The notes beneath the pieces were generated by a model. That model searched no databases, was not told where the DNA came from, and saw nothing but the letters and a program-made list of their open reading frames with translations. Below, piece by piece: positions 33,496 through 43,043 of a DNA stretch of 64,000 nt. The stretch spans positions 124,001-188,000 of the forward strand of contig NZ_DLHM01000007.1 in the NCBI RefSeq assembly GCF_002483205.1, given 5' to 3'. This stretch comes from Flavihumibacter sp. UBA7668. GTDB taxonomy: Bacteria > Bacteroidota > Bacteroidia > Chitinophagales > Chitinophagaceae. The position numbers and the translations under genes are program-made. Every line of letters begins with the position of its first letter. Position 1 is the stretch's first letter.

Positions 33496-33831
33496 CTATC
33501 CTTGCAGCGAGAAAATCAGGTTCATGGGCACCCATTTTTGTCCGGGTGCCGCCCAGGGCAGACGTTGTTGAAAGGAATCCATCAGCGTTTCCCATTCCTG
33601 CACTTTTGAATTCAAAGCATCCGCAGCAGCTTTAGCATGTGCATCAAAAGCTTCACTCACCTCCATAATCATAAACAGCCGGTTACCGGTGCGGTAAATC
33701 TGCATATCCAGAATACCGGAATCCCTGATGGAGTCCAGGATTTCCGGCCAAACTGCCTGATGATATTCCTCATAGCGGGCAATCAATTCAGGCTCATTTT
33801 TTAAATCAAGTGCCAGGCAATATCGAATCAT
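33496..33831 (-). CDS. L-rhamnose/L-fucose mutarotase-like protein
   Basis: Small cytoplasmic dimeric alpha-beta barrel protein of 111 aa that interconverts anomers of 6-deoxyhexoses. It starts MIRYCLALDLKNEPELIARYEEYHQAVWPEI, with the YH..VWPE motif containing the catalytic His, and has YRTGNRLFMIMEV and a W-rich tail (LPWAAPGQKWVPMNLIF). A GH78 rhamnosidase lies 4 kb away, which supports L-rhamnose, but no rhamnose isomerase or kinase is in the window. Confidence 0.9.
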   Translation of the reverse strand: MIRYCLALDLKNEPELIARYEEYHQAVWPEILDSIRDSGILDMQIYRTGNRLFMIMEVSEAFDAHAKAAADALNSKVQEWETLMDSFQQRLPWAAPGQKWVPMNLIFSLQG

Positions 33832-33875
33832 GGTAAAAAAGTTAAATGCTAATTTGCATTATTAAACCATTCCAC

Positions 33876-34316
33876 ATGAAGTTTTACACTACCTTATTTT
33901 TATCCATTTTTCTGTTTAATGCAGGATTCTCGCAACAGGGATCAATCCAAAAGAAGAAATTTCATTTTGGACAGCCCGATGATCAGGATAGCACTGCCGG
34001 TTATGCCCAGGCCGTATTGGTCGACAATATTCTCTACATTTCCGGTACAGTTGCAGCAAACATTGATCCGGCATCTATAGAGAGACTCTATACCACCATT
34101 GAAAAAACCTTACAACACTATGGTGCAGGATTTCAGCATGTAGTCAAAGAGAATCTTTATACCACCGATATTGAAGCAATGAAAGCAAACAATCAAATCC
34201 GTAAACATTTTTACAGGAATGATTTTCCAGCCGCCACCTGGGTCCAAATTACAAGGCTCTATATGCCGGGCTATCAATTGGAGGTAGAAGTGATCGCACA
34301 CCTGCCTAAAAAGTAG
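33876..34316 (+). CDS. RidA/YjgF-family enamine/imine deaminase, exported
   Basis: RidA-fold protein that hydrolyses reactive enamines and imines from amino-acid metabolism. From the ATG at 33876 (146 aa) it begins with a signal peptide (MKFYTTLFLSIFLFNAGFSQ), unusual for a family that is mostly cytosolic. The core includes YAQAVLVDNILYISGTVAAN, ENLYTTDIEAMKANNQIRKHFY and PAATWVQITRLYMPGYQLEVEVIA. The arginine that binds the carboxylate (usually R105 in E. coli RidA) appears conserved in the QITRLYMPG stretch. It is 24 bases upstream of an exported D-aminoacylase-like gene. Confidence 0.9.
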   Translation: MKFYTTLFLSIFLFNAGFSQQGSIQKKKFHFGQPDDQDSTAGYAQAVLVDNILYISGTVAANIDPASIERLYTTIEKTLQHYGAGFQHVVKENLYTTDIEAMKANNQIRKHFYRNDFPAATWVQITRLYMPGYQLEVEVIAHLPKK

Positions 34317-34340
34317 TATTTTTTAATATAAATAGCTGGT

Positions 34341-35924
34341 ATGCATAACCGAAAATTTTGTCCGCTTTTTTTGACGCTTCTTATTACGTGCTGCTGTAAT
34401 CCCCAATTATATGCGCAGGACTACGATATTCTTCTGATCAACGGAAAAATAATTAATGGAACAGGGAATGCCTGGTTTTATGGTGATTTGGCTATTAAAA
34501 ATGGTAAGATTGCTGCCATTGGTCAGCTCCATTCAAAAACAGCAAAAAAAACCATCGATGTAAAACAACAGGTAATTGCGCCGGGATTTATTGATGTACA
34601 TGGACATATAGAAGGAAGTATTTTCCGCCGGCCTACCGCAGATAATTTTATTTATGATGGAGTAACAACAGTTATAACCGGAAATTGCGGATCAGCTTCT
34701 GATGATTTACAGGATTTCTTCAGGAAGGTGGACAGTACCCGCACTTCGATAAATATTGCATCGCTGGCCGGACATAATACAATCCGCCGGCAGGCCGTCG
34801 GTCTCGAGAACATTCCTATAACAAACACCCATCAGCGCAAAATGGACAGCCTGATGAGCAAAGCCATGCAGGATGGAGCAGTCGGACTTTCAACCGGCTT
34901 AATTTATCTGCCCGGCATGTATGCCAAAACAGAAGAAGTGGTTGGTATGGCAAAAGTAACAGCAGCCCATGGAGGAATTTATGCATCCCATATCCGTAGT
35001 GAAGGAGGAAAAGTGGCAGAAGCAATTGATGAAGCCATTGAAATAGGCAGACAGGCCAAACTACCTGTTCAAATTTCACATTTCAAAGTAGCGGGAAGGG
35101 CCAATTGGGGCCGATCCAAAGAAACCCTCGATTATATAAAAAAAGCCAGAGTGGAAGGATACGATGTTACAATTGATCAATATCCTTACACGGCAAGCAG
35201 TACAAATCTGAATACACAATTACCAGACTGGGCACAATCAGGGGGACTTGATTCTATCCGAAAGCGTTTAGGAGATGCTGCTATCAAAGCGCGCATTGAA
35301 AAAGAAATGCTGGAGTCATTAAAGAAAAATAAGTACCCTGATTACAGCCATGCTGTTGTTGCCCGGCATGAAGCAGACAGCAGTTACAATGGCAAATCTA
35401 TTCCGGAGATTAATCTTATAAAAGGAAGAAAGAAGAAAATTAAAGAAGAAATAAAGACAGTCCTGGATCTTATTCAGGCAGGTGGGGCACAAATGGTATA
35501 TCACAGTATGAGTGAAGATGATATCCGTTATTTAATGGCCTTTCCGCATAATATGGTTGGAGCAGATGCAGGAGTATCAGATGGAACCGGAATGCCTCAT
35601 CCCCGAGGATATGGGAGCAATGCCCGGGTATTGGGTAAATATGTTCGTGAAGAAAAAATTATTTCACTTGAAGAAGCCATTCGGCGTATGACATCTCTTG
35701 CAGCGCAAAAATTCAATCTTCCATCACGCGGAATATTACTGGAAGGAAGGGCCGCCGATATTGTAGTATTTGATCCATCCATCGTTTCTGATAAAGCCAG
35801 CTTCTCAAATCCGCATCAGTTCTCTGTAGGATTCGAATACATTCTGGTAAATGGAAAACTGGTACTTGAAAATGGAAAACATACCGGTTTACGAACTGGT
35901 CAGGTTTTACGCAAAGGAGATTAA
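34341..35924 (+). CDS. Exported D-aminoacylase / N-acyl-D-amino-acid deacylase-like amidohydrolase
   Basis: Amidohydrolase-superfamily metalloenzyme of 527 aa with a signal peptide (LFLTLLITCCCNPQLYAQ; the cysteines may be a lipidation site). The catalytic barrel shows IAPGFIDVHGHIEG (HxH metal site), GNCG, ISHFKVAG (His), a DGTGMPHPRGYGSNARVLGKYV stretch with the catalytic Asp region, and C-terminal GRAADIVVFDP. Such enzymes release D-amino acids or hydrolyse related amides in the periplasm. It is flanked by a secreted RidA and an AlkB-like gene in one tight operon. Confidence 0.9.
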   Translation: MHNRKFCPLFLTLLITCCCNPQLYAQDYDILLINGKIINGTGNAWFYGDLAIKNGKIAAIGQLHSKTAKKTIDVKQQVIAPGFIDVHGHIEGSIFRRPTADNFIYDGVTTVITGNCGSASDDLQDFFRKVDSTRTSINIASLAGHNTIRRQAVGLENIPITNTHQRKMDSLMSKAMQDGAVGLSTGLIYLPGMYAKTEEVVGMAKVTAAHGGIYASHIRSEGGKVAEAIDEAIEIGRQAKLPVQISHFKVAGRANWGRSKETLDYIKKARVEGYDVTIDQYPYTASSTNLNTQLPDWAQSGGLDSIRKRLGDAAIKARIEKEMLESLKKNKYPDYSHAVVARHEADSSYNGKSIPEINLIKGRKKKIKEEIKTVLDLIQAGGAQMVYHSMSEDDIRYLMAFPHNMVGADAGVSDGTGMPHPRGYGSNARVLGKYVREEKIISLEEAIRRMTSLAAQKFNLPSRGILLEGRAADIVVFDPSIVSDKASFSNPHQFSVGFEYILVNGKLVLENGKHTGLRTGQVLRKGD

Positions 35925-35927
35925 TTC

Positions 35928-36527
35928 ATGGAGAATTTATTACCAAAGGAGGGAGAGGTATATTATTATCCCGATTTTTTCTCCAAAGATGAAAGCGATC
36001 AACTATTCCGTCAGCTTCAGGAGGAAGTGAATTGGAAACAGGAGCCAATCAAACTCTTTGGAAAAGAAATCATGCAACCCCGTTTAACTGCGTGGTACGG
36101 AGAAGAAAATAAACCTTACTCTTACTCAGGAATCACCATGACTCCTGAGATCTGGACTCATCCACTATTGATCATTAAAAAAAGAATTGAAAGCATTTCC
36201 GGCATCCAATTCACCAGTGCACTTTTAAACTACTATCGCAATCAACAGGATAGTATGGGCTGGCACCGGGACAATGAAAAGGAATTGGGTCCAAATCCAA
36301 TAATTGGATCTGTTTCATTTGGAGAAAACAGAGAGTTTCAATTCCGCCATTACCGGGACAAACAACTTAAAAAAACTCTGCTCTTAACACACGGGAGTTT
36401 TCTACTGATGAAAGGCAGTACCCAACATTTTTGGGAGCATTCATTGCCCAAGCGAAGCAGGACCATGAGTGGAAGAATTAATCTTACATTTAGAAAAATC
36501 CTCAATCAAAACAACAGTTCTGTTTAG
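35928..36527 (+). CDS. AlkB-like Fe(II)/2-oxoglutarate dioxygenase
   Basis: Predicted to repair alkylated bases (1-methyladenine, 3-methylcytosine) by oxidative demethylation. The 199-aa protein resembles the ALKBH2/3 type: PRLTAWYG, SYSG, LLNYYRNQQDSMGWHRDNEKELG (HxD iron ligands), SVSFGENREFQFRH, then HFWEHSLPK (third iron His) and RSRTMSGRINLTFR (2-oxoglutarate-binding arginines). It starts 3 bases after the D-aminoacylase stop and ends overlapping the convergent VOC gene by 4 bases. Its place in the operon may be incidental. Confidence 0.94.
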   Translation: MENLLPKEGEVYYYPDFFSKDESDQLFRQLQEEVNWKQEPIKLFGKEIMQPRLTAWYGEENKPYSYSGITMTPEIWTHPLLIIKKRIESISGIQFTSALLNYYRNQQDSMGWHRDNEKELGPNPIIGSVSFGENREFQFRHYRDKQLKKTLLLTHGSFLLMKGSTQHFWEHSLPKRSRTMSGRINLTFRKILNQNNSSV

Positions 36528-36955
36528 TCTGTTTCATAATCCGCATATTTTAGTAACCACTGATTCCCAAATCGATCGGTCAGGCCTCCAAATAAAGCTC
36601 CCCAATAGGTTCGCTCAATATCCTGCGTGGATTTTCCGCCCCGTACCAGGTTTTCAAAACATCGGCGCATTTCTTCTTCAGTATTGCATTCCAATAAAAT
36701 GGATACAGTATTCCCTCTTATCAATCCCTCATCAGCAACCATATCGGTACCCATCAATATCCAGTCATCCTTCATAAGGCTTGCATTAAGAATATAGTTT
36801 TGAACTGAAGCAGGTAACTTTTTAGCCACCGGAGTTTCGCCAATTGTTTGCCAGCTAAGCTCTCCTCCCAGACATTGTTGGTAAAACAGCATTGCTTCAC
36901 GGCAATTGCCATTAAAGCTTAGATAGGTAATCATCTGGTGCATCAGCGAAATCAT
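36524..36955 (-). CDS. VOC-family (PhnB-like) protein
   Basis: Small cytoplasmic protein of 143 aa with a glyoxalase/PhnB-like fold (YLSFNGNCREAMLFYQQCLGGELSWQTIGETP… ILLECNTEEEMRRCFENLVRGG… WGALFGGLTDRFGNQWLLKY). PhnB-like proteins are widespread and mostly without known activity. The start could be at M1 or the nearby M5/M8. It is transcribed alone, convergent with the AlkB-like gene and divergent from the GlxA-type regulator. Confidence 0.88.
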   Translation of the reverse strand: MISLMHQMITYLSFNGNCREAMLFYQQCLGGELSWQTIGETPVAKKLPASVQNYILNASLMKDDWILMGTDMVADEGLIRGNTVSILLECNTEEEMRRCFENLVRGGKSTQDIERTYWGALFGGLTDRFGNQWLLKYADYETD

Positions 36956-37052
36956 TTGGTGTAAAATTGTCCTTTAAATTTTAGAGGAGGAGTTGCCAAT
37001 TGCGACTGATTAGAGGGGAGTTTCCGTCATAGTTTTACCTTAATTTCATGGC

Positions 37053-38039
37053 ATGAAATCAATTTCTATCCTGGTTCCGGAGGGTGCCGTAATGGAAGCT
37101 GTTGCTGATCCACGCTATTTATTTACAACCGCCAATCAATTTTTGGAAGCAGCGGGAAAAGACCCATTATTTGACGTTCAGTTGGTTGGCTTAAAAAAGC
37201 AGACTCAATTATTAGGGGGAGTCTTTTCCATTCAGGCTGACTTATTAATTGATGAAGTTCAAAAAACAGATCTGATTATCATTCCAGCCATTTCAAGTCC
37301 CGTTGCTCATTCAATTGCTTCAAATCTTGATTATCTACCCTGGCTTGTAAAGCAACGTCAAAATGGAGCAGAAATAGCTTCGCTTTGTCTTGGTGCATTT
37401 ATACTGGCCGAAACCGGATTATTGGATGGGAAAAAATGTTCAACTCACTGGGCATTTTACCAGGAATTCAGAGAGCGTTATCCGGAAATAACCATAATGG
37501 ATGGTCATATTATAACGGAAGAGCAGGGAATTTACTCAAGTGGCGGGGCGAATTCGTATTGGAATCTGTTAATCTATCTTCTTGAGAAATATACCAACCG
37601 GGAAACTGCCATTCTTGCTTCAAAATATTTTGCCATAGATATAGACAGAAACAGCCAGTCTGTTTTTGCCATATTTAACGGCCAAAAGGATCATGCAGAT
37701 GAGGAAATAAAAAAAGTACAGGATCATATAGAAAAAAAATATACAGAAAAATTATCGGTTGATGAATTAGCCGGATTGGTAGCTATCAGTCGCAGAAGTC
37801 TGGAGCGCCGCTTCCGGCATGCCACCAATAATACAGTTGCAGAATACATCCAGCGGGTGAAAGTGGAAGCAGCCAAAAGAAGCTTTGAAGCTACCCGTAA
37901 AAATATTAATGAAGTCATGTATGATGTTGGTTATACCGACACCAAGGCATTTCGCTCACTATTTAAAAAGATTACAGGACTTAATCCAATCGCCTACCGT
38001 AACAAATACAATAAACAATTGGCAACAGCTGAAAACTAA
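37053..38039 (+). CDS. GlxA-type AraC regulator with DJ-1/PfpI domain
   Basis: Transcription factor of 328 aa. Residues ~1-190 form a DJ-1/PfpI-like domain with ASLCLGAFILAETGLLDGKKCSTHW (the nucleophile-elbow Cys). Residues ~225-320 form an AraC-type double helix-turn-helix (KLSVDELAGLVAISRRSLERRFRHATNNTVAEYIQRVKVEAAKR… INEVMYDVGYTDTKAFRSLFKKITGLNPIAYRNKY). Ligand and targets are unknown. Its stop abuts the end of the convergent rhamnosidase gene, with no bases between. Confidence 0.93.
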   Translation: MKSISILVPEGAVMEAVADPRYLFTTANQFLEAAGKDPLFDVQLVGLKKQTQLLGGVFSIQADLLIDEVQKTDLIIIPAISSPVAHSIASNLDYLPWLVKQRQNGAEIASLCLGAFILAETGLLDGKKCSTHWAFYQEFRERYPEITIMDGHIITEEQGIYSSGGANSYWNLLIYLLEKYTNRETAILASKYFAIDIDRNSQSVFAIFNGQKDHADEEIKKVQDHIEKKYTEKLSVDELAGLVAISRRSLERRFRHATNNTVAEYIQRVKVEAAKRSFEATRKNINEVMYDVGYTDTKAFRSLFKKITGLNPIAYRNKYNKQLATAEN

Positions 38040-40529
38040 TTATTGTACCTCAATAAAGATGGTTGAGGAAGAACAGGTCATTTCCTTCTGGTAATTAACT
38101 TTCTTACCATTAATATATATCTGCTTGTTTCGCCAGCTTTCCGGCATACGCAATATGCCAGTCCGGTTGGACGGCAGATTGTATTTCCACCTGGATTTTA
38201 CCTTTTCCTTACTCCAATCAACTTCAACCACTTCATTATTGCCTATCGGCACTTTTCCATTCGCCCAATTAATTTTATTTCCTTCATATGGATGGATGGT
38301 AATTTGGCGATACCCTGAACTATAAGGAGTAACTCCTAAAAGATTAGTTGATAAAAACAATAAAGGAGCACCACCCCAGGCATGACTGTAATCGCCCCGA
38401 TAACCGGTAGCACTTATCTCCTGCCAGTTTTCTTTAAGTGTATAGGTACTGGTGTCAATTCCGAACTTCCATTTATCCACCTGCTCCAACCCTTCGTCTG
38501 TTTTTCCGAGTTTGGTAAGTGAAGCAAGAACATAGGACATGAAATACGGCTGAAGTTCATATTCATTTTGAGTAACTACATAATCTATCAGTGAAAGTTC
38601 CCGTTCTTTTGGAGCGATTCCATATAATACAGCCAGTGTATTCATATGTGCACTGTAGGTTATGATGGCTGTGTCTGCCGGCAGCCAGAAGGAAGGTTGG
38701 GAAGTGGTCATACCCGCTATACCATCACGGTATAATTTTCTTCCCGAATCCCATAACATGGATTCAATTCCCCATTTGATACTGTCTGCTAACCGATTAT
38801 ATTGTTGAGCTGTCTGGATGGATGCTTCTTTAACTGAATGTCGGCTTCCCCATTCCTGTAACCAAACAAGGTCTTTCAGTGCTTTAAAATAAAAAGCGGT
38901 CATATAACCGGTACCGATCATTGCCGGCGGGTGGTGCGCATTAAAACGATCGATCTTTATCCAGTCCATGAACATATAATTAGGTGCATTTGCAATCAGA
39001 TAATCTTTATTCAGATAGGACCGAAACAATGTCATCAACTGATGAGCTGCCGGCAATACTTCGGACAGAATAGTGGAATCTCCCGTAAAATGAACATATT
39101 TTTGAAGCATCTGGACCCAGATTAGCGAATAACTCGTATGAAACATACGATAACTATTTTTCTCCAGCATCTGTGCTGTCTGGACCAGGTTCTGCCGGGT
39201 TAACCAGCTTTCACCAAATGCATAAAAAGCATTAAGTGATTCAATAAAATAATCACCAGTACAGGCATTCGGCTCCTGGTGCATGGGTGAATCATAAAAC
39301 ATATCTCCCATACAAAGTTGGGTGGTATACCTGGCAATTGACCAAAGCTGATTATAAAAATTATCGGAGCAGGAAAAGCTACCCTGATAAGCAACCGGAT
39401 AGGTTGTAAATATTGCTTCGAAAGAATGAATTTGAACGGGTGCACTGGCTGCTATACGAACTTTGAGATAGCGGAATGCCGCAAGGTTAGGACTCCTGAA
39501 TTCCGTTTTTCCTTCTTTAGCGATTAGTCTAATAGCCCGGGAGGGACTTGCAACATATTCTTTTTTCTCAAATGGAATTATCTCGATGGTGTCTCCGGCT
39601 TTTGCAGTAAAACTGCATTGGATGCGGGCAACACGGTTTTTTGAAAAATCAAGCAGGTAATGGTCTTCGGATACCTTACTATTCCGTAGCAAGTTTTTAG
39701 GCTGAAGAGGAGTCTGCATCAATTCAGGAATTGAACTGCGAATCAACCTGGTAGCAGAAGCATTTATCTGAATAGCTGCTTTCGGCCATGCAGCATCATC
39801 AAATTCGACCGATTTCCATTCCGGAATTTCTTTCGCTACCTGCCATTCCAGCCAGTCAGCTTTCCGTTGGAGGCTGGTATCGGTGGCTGCTTTCCAATTT
39901 GTATCTGACCGAAGCAGGGTTTGTTTACCCGATTTAATCTCGGCAATAAAACGTCCGTATGTACTCGTAATTTCGGACCATTCCAGCGCCCAGCTGAATA
40001 CTTCTACCGCAATTGTATTCTTACCTTTAGTCAGGAAAGTACTGATATCATAAACACTATAGTACCAATAACCGGGAGGGTTTGAATCATTGTAATCACC
40101 GCCAGTATTGACGGGCCCTTCCGCAGTAAGTTTACCATTGATGTATAGCCGAAACCGAACATCCGCAGTACAATAGAGATAAACCGGTTCATTACCAGAC
40201 TTATACTCCAATTCTCGTCTGAAAAAAACACGGTAAGGATAATTATTTTCCTGAGGGCCAAGCCAGGTTGTTTTGGTGCGTTGCAACTGTGGATATTGAG
40301 AAGGGTTTAACCATATCCAGTCGGCTGTCCAATTGATTTCAGGTACCAGGCCGGATGGATTAAACGTATACGCTCGAACATTTGGGCTTCTATCCACTTC
40401 GGTAATTTGAAGAGGAATAGTATTAGCGCCTGGCAGGGAGCCAAGTTTCAACTGAGCAATGAGACAGCCAGAACTTAGCACCACTGCCATTGCTATCAAT
40501 AAAACCCGGAATGAAAATAAAACGATCAT
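38040..40529 (-). CDS. GH78-family alpha-L-rhamnosidase-like protein
   Basis: Exported enzyme of 829 aa with a signal or lipoprotein-like peptide (LLIAMAVVLSSGCLIAQ). N-terminal beta-sandwich domains (TADWIWLN, FFRRELEYKSGNEPVYLYCTADVRFRLYINGK) precede an (alpha/alpha)6 barrel that starts near LWSIARYTTQLCMGDMFYDSPMHQEPNACTGDYF, where the GH78 acidic catalytic region is expected. A C-terminal beta domain (TIHPY…VEVDWSKEKVKSRW) follows. It would remove terminal alpha-L-rhamnose. No SusCD or rhamnose genes adjoin it except a mutarotase 4 kb away. Confidence 0.87.
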   Translation of the reverse strand: MIVLFSFRVLLIAMAVVLSSGCLIAQLKLGSLPGANTIPLQITEVDRSPNVRAYTFNPSGLVPEINWTADWIWLNPSQYPQLQRTKTTWLGPQENNYPYRVFFRRELEYKSGNEPVYLYCTADVRFRLYINGKLTAEGPVNTGGDYNDSNPPGYWYYSVYDISTFLTKGKNTIAVEVFSWALEWSEITSTYGRFIAEIKSGKQTLLRSDTNWKAATDTSLQRKADWLEWQVAKEIPEWKSVEFDDAAWPKAAIQINASATRLIRSSIPELMQTPLQPKNLLRNSKVSEDHYLLDFSKNRVARIQCSFTAKAGDTIEIIPFEKKEYVASPSRAIRLIAKEGKTEFRSPNLAAFRYLKVRIAASAPVQIHSFEAIFTTYPVAYQGSFSCSDNFYNQLWSIARYTTQLCMGDMFYDSPMHQEPNACTGDYFIESLNAFYAFGESWLTRQNLVQTAQMLEKNSYRMFHTSYSLIWVQMLQKYVHFTGDSTILSEVLPAAHQLMTLFRSYLNKDYLIANAPNYMFMDWIKIDRFNAHHPPAMIGTGYMTAFYFKALKDLVWLQEWGSRHSVKEASIQTAQQYNRLADSIKWGIESMLWDSGRKLYRDGIAGMTTSQPSFWLPADTAIITYSAHMNTLAVLYGIAPKERELSLIDYVVTQNEYELQPYFMSYVLASLTKLGKTDEGLEQVDKWKFGIDTSTYTLKENWQEISATGYRGDYSHAWGGAPLLFLSTNLLGVTPYSSGYRQITIHPYEGNKINWANGKVPIGNNEVVEVDWSKEKVKSRWKYNLPSNRTGILRMPESWRNKQIYINGKKVNYQKEMTCSSSTIFIEVQ

Positions 40530-40594
40530 GGATGTTTTTTAATACTATTCATCTGGTGTCGCTTTTCCATTTTCTGTAACAGGTTCCAAAAAAA

Positions 40595-41848
40595 TCAGGA
40601 AGGTACCTGTCCCTGATTCACAACAGTCTGATAGGTAGGGAGGTCAATAGCATCTTCTGTTTTCGCAATTACAACAGTAGCTACTGAATTTCCGATAAAA
40701 TTTACAACAGCCCTGCCTTCGCTCATAAAACGGTCCACTCCAATCAGGAGTGCCAAACCCTCCAATGGTATTATCTTCAGTGCAGTTAAAGTGGAAGTGA
40801 GTACAATAAATCCACTACCGGTTACTCCAGCAGCTCCTTTACTGGTTATTAACAGAATACCAATAACCGTTAGTTGCTGACCCAGACTCAGATTAATATC
40901 AAAAACCTGCGCGAGAAAAATTACCGCCATACTCAGATAAATGGTGGTTCCATCCAGATTAAAAGAATAGCCGGTCGGCACTACCAATCCTACTACTTCT
41001 TTTTCGCAACCTGCTTTGGTTAACTTTTCCATAAGGGATGGAAGTGCTGCTTCGCTACTACTTGACCCGATTACAACAAAAATTTCTTCTTTAATATAAA
41101 CCAGCAATTTCCACAAATTAATGCGGTAGTAAAGGCAAATCAGGTTAAGTACCACAAATATGAAAAGGAAACCGGTCAGGTAAAAAGTCATCATAAGTTT
41201 TCCCAGTACTGCCAGTGTTCCAAATCCGTATTGTCCAATTGTATATGCCATCCCTCCAAATGCACCAAGCGGACTAAGGCGCATCACAATATGAAGAATA
41301 TTAAAAAGGACTTTATTGATTTTTTCAAAACTAAGCAACAGGCTGTTTCCGGCATTACCAGTCATTTTTAAACCAATGGCAAATAATACCGAAAAGAAAA
41401 GTATCTGTAAAATATCACCTTTGGCAAAAGCATCTACCGCATTAGACGGAACGATATGAGTAAAAAATGCGGCCCAGTCCATTTCATTTGCCTGCTCTGC
41501 AATTTTCTCAACCTGCTGATTGGGACCTCCGGTAAAATGAACACCTTCGCCCGGCTTTACCAGATTGGCCGTCACCAATCCTATGATCAGGGCCAGTGTT
41601 GTTACAACTTCAAAGTAGATGAACGCCTTTAATCCAACCCTGCCCACTTTTTTCAGATCACCTGCACCTGCAATACCTGCTACTACTGTAAAAAATATGA
41701 CAGGCGCAATCACCATCTTGATCATATTGATAAAAGTGTCACTGATCAATTTTGCACCTGGAGCAAAAGAAGGAAACAGTGCGCCAGCCAGTATACCAAG
41801 CAGGATACCGAGAACCACCTGCACATAAAGAGGACGTAGAAATTTCAT
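40595..41848 (-). CDS. DAACS-family dicarboxylate/amino-acid:cation symporter
   Basis: Inner-membrane sodium/proton symporter of 417 aa with a GltPh-like fold. The re-entrant loop HP1 motif SSSSEAALPSLMEKL, the helix 7 region GYSFNLDGTTIYLSMAVIFLAQ and HP2 (GAAGVTGSGFIVL) are all clear. Helix 8 (LIGVDRFMSEGRAVVNFIGNSVATVVIAK) carries the R and N expected in C4-dicarboxylate transporters (DctA-like). Succinate, fumarate or malate is the likely cargo. Confidence 0.94.
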   Translation of the reverse strand: MKFLRPLYVQVVLGILLGILAGALFPSFAPGAKLISDTFINMIKMVIAPVIFFTVVAGIAGAGDLKKVGRVGLKAFIYFEVVTTLALIIGLVTANLVKPGEGVHFTGGPNQQVEKIAEQANEMDWAAFFTHIVPSNAVDAFAKGDILQILFFSVLFAIGLKMTGNAGNSLLLSFEKINKVLFNILHIVMRLSPLGAFGGMAYTIGQYGFGTLAVLGKLMMTFYLTGFLFIFVVLNLICLYYRINLWKLLVYIKEEIFVVIGSSSSEAALPSLMEKLTKAGCEKEVVGLVVPTGYSFNLDGTTIYLSMAVIFLAQVFDINLSLGQQLTVIGILLITSKGAAGVTGSGFIVLTSTLTALKIIPLEGLALLIGVDRFMSEGRAVVNFIGNSVATVVIAKTEDAIDLPTYQTVVNQGQVPS

Positions 41849-41857
41849 AATGGCAAT

Positions 41858-42985
41858 TTAACTGCGAAGGATTTCATCAAAATTTTTCTGATGCACCCTG
41901 ATCAATTCTTTAACTGAATAGTTATCTGTAAATGTAGTGGAGAATTTCATTTTTGCTGATGGATTCCATTTTATTTCAAATGCTGTCATTTCATTTCCCT
42001 GCTCTTCAATCAGATCGATTTCCTGCTGCTGGGTTGTTCTCCAGAAGTAAAAAGATTTTTTCTCATTCCTGTTATGTATGAATTTATACCGCTCACTAAT
42101 TATAAAATTTTCCCATAAAGCACCAATATCTGTTCGGTTATGCAACGGTTTGAAATCATTCAGAATCGCATTTCGGATACCACAATCAAAAAAATAAATT
42201 TTCTTCCCTTTTTTTATTTCATTTCTGACATTCCGGTTCAATGCGGGCAGCTTAAATACAACAAATGCTTTCTCCAGTAAATCAAGGTACTTTTCCACTG
42301 TTTTGGGATCACTCGCTACGAGCTGCGCCAGTTCAGCATAATTCACTTCCGACCCTACCTGAAGTGCCAATGCCCGTAAAAGCTTTTCCAGCAACACTGG
42401 TTTCTTAACCTGTTCCAGCAACAAAATATCTTTGTATAAATAACTATCAGCCAGCAATTTTATCCGCTCTTCTGCTTCCTCAGGATAGTTAATTACTTCC
42501 GGATAATAGCCATATACCAGTCTTCGCTCCAATTGTCTTTTTTCTTCCAGCAAACCATGATGCCCCACCATTTCATCAAAACTGATAGGGAATAAGGTGA
42601 ATTCAAATTTTCTTCCCGTCAGTGTTTCAGCAGATTTATTATTGATATCCAGCGCAGAGGATCCTGTGGCAATCACCTGTACATCCTTTAACTGATCTGT
42701 AATCAATTTCAGCGTTAATCCAATCTCTGGTATCCGTTGGGCCTCGTCTATAAAAATCAGCTTGTTTTTGCCAAGGATTGATTTTAGTCTGGTTGAACCC
42801 GGATTGGATAAAAGCTCACGCACATCCGCCTCATCCCCATTAAGGTAAACAGGGTCGAGCCCGTGCTGTTTCAGGAGTTCTTCCACCAGCGTGGATTTCC
42901 CAATTTGCCGGGCACCCAGTAAAATAATGGCTTTCCCCTGGTGAAACCGCTTATACAAACCCTCCGCAATAGAACGCTTTATCAT
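41858..42985 (-). CDS. AAA_14/DUF4143 ATPase
   Basis: ATP-binding protein of 375 aa. N-terminal P-loop ATPase: Walker A GARQIGKST (residues ~21-29), Walker B LIFIDEAQRI, sensor IATGSSALDI. The C-terminal DUF4143 domain is nuclease-like (FKLPALNRN, YFFDCGIRNAIL, LWENFIISE, FYFWRTTQQQEIDLIEE, AFEIKWN, with the E-x-D…E-x-K pattern of PD-(D/E)XK folds). Many paralogues exist in Bacteroidota and their role is not established. Its promoter region holds nested palindromes (see separate entry). Confidence 0.92.
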   Translation of the reverse strand: MIKRSIAEGLYKRFHQGKAIILLGARQIGKSTLVEELLKQHGLDPVYLNGDEADVRELLSNPGSTRLKSILGKNKLIFIDEAQRIPEIGLTLKLITDQLKDVQVIATGSSALDINNKSAETLTGRKFEFTLFPISFDEMVGHHGLLEEKRQLERRLVYGYYPEVINYPEEAEERIKLLADSYLYKDILLLEQVKKPVLLEKLLRALALQVGSEVNYAELAQLVASDPKTVEKYLDLLEKAFVVFKLPALNRNVRNEIKKGKKIYFFDCGIRNAILNDFKPLHNRTDIGALWENFIISERYKFIHNRNEKKSFYFWRTTQQQEIDLIEEQGNEMTAFEIKWNPSAKMKFSTTFTDNYSVKELIRVHQKNFDEILRS

Positions 42986-43043
42986 CTTTCACCTCTTATT
43001 ATATGCAAAATAACATAATAATTCCGGATTTTAATCCTTTTTT

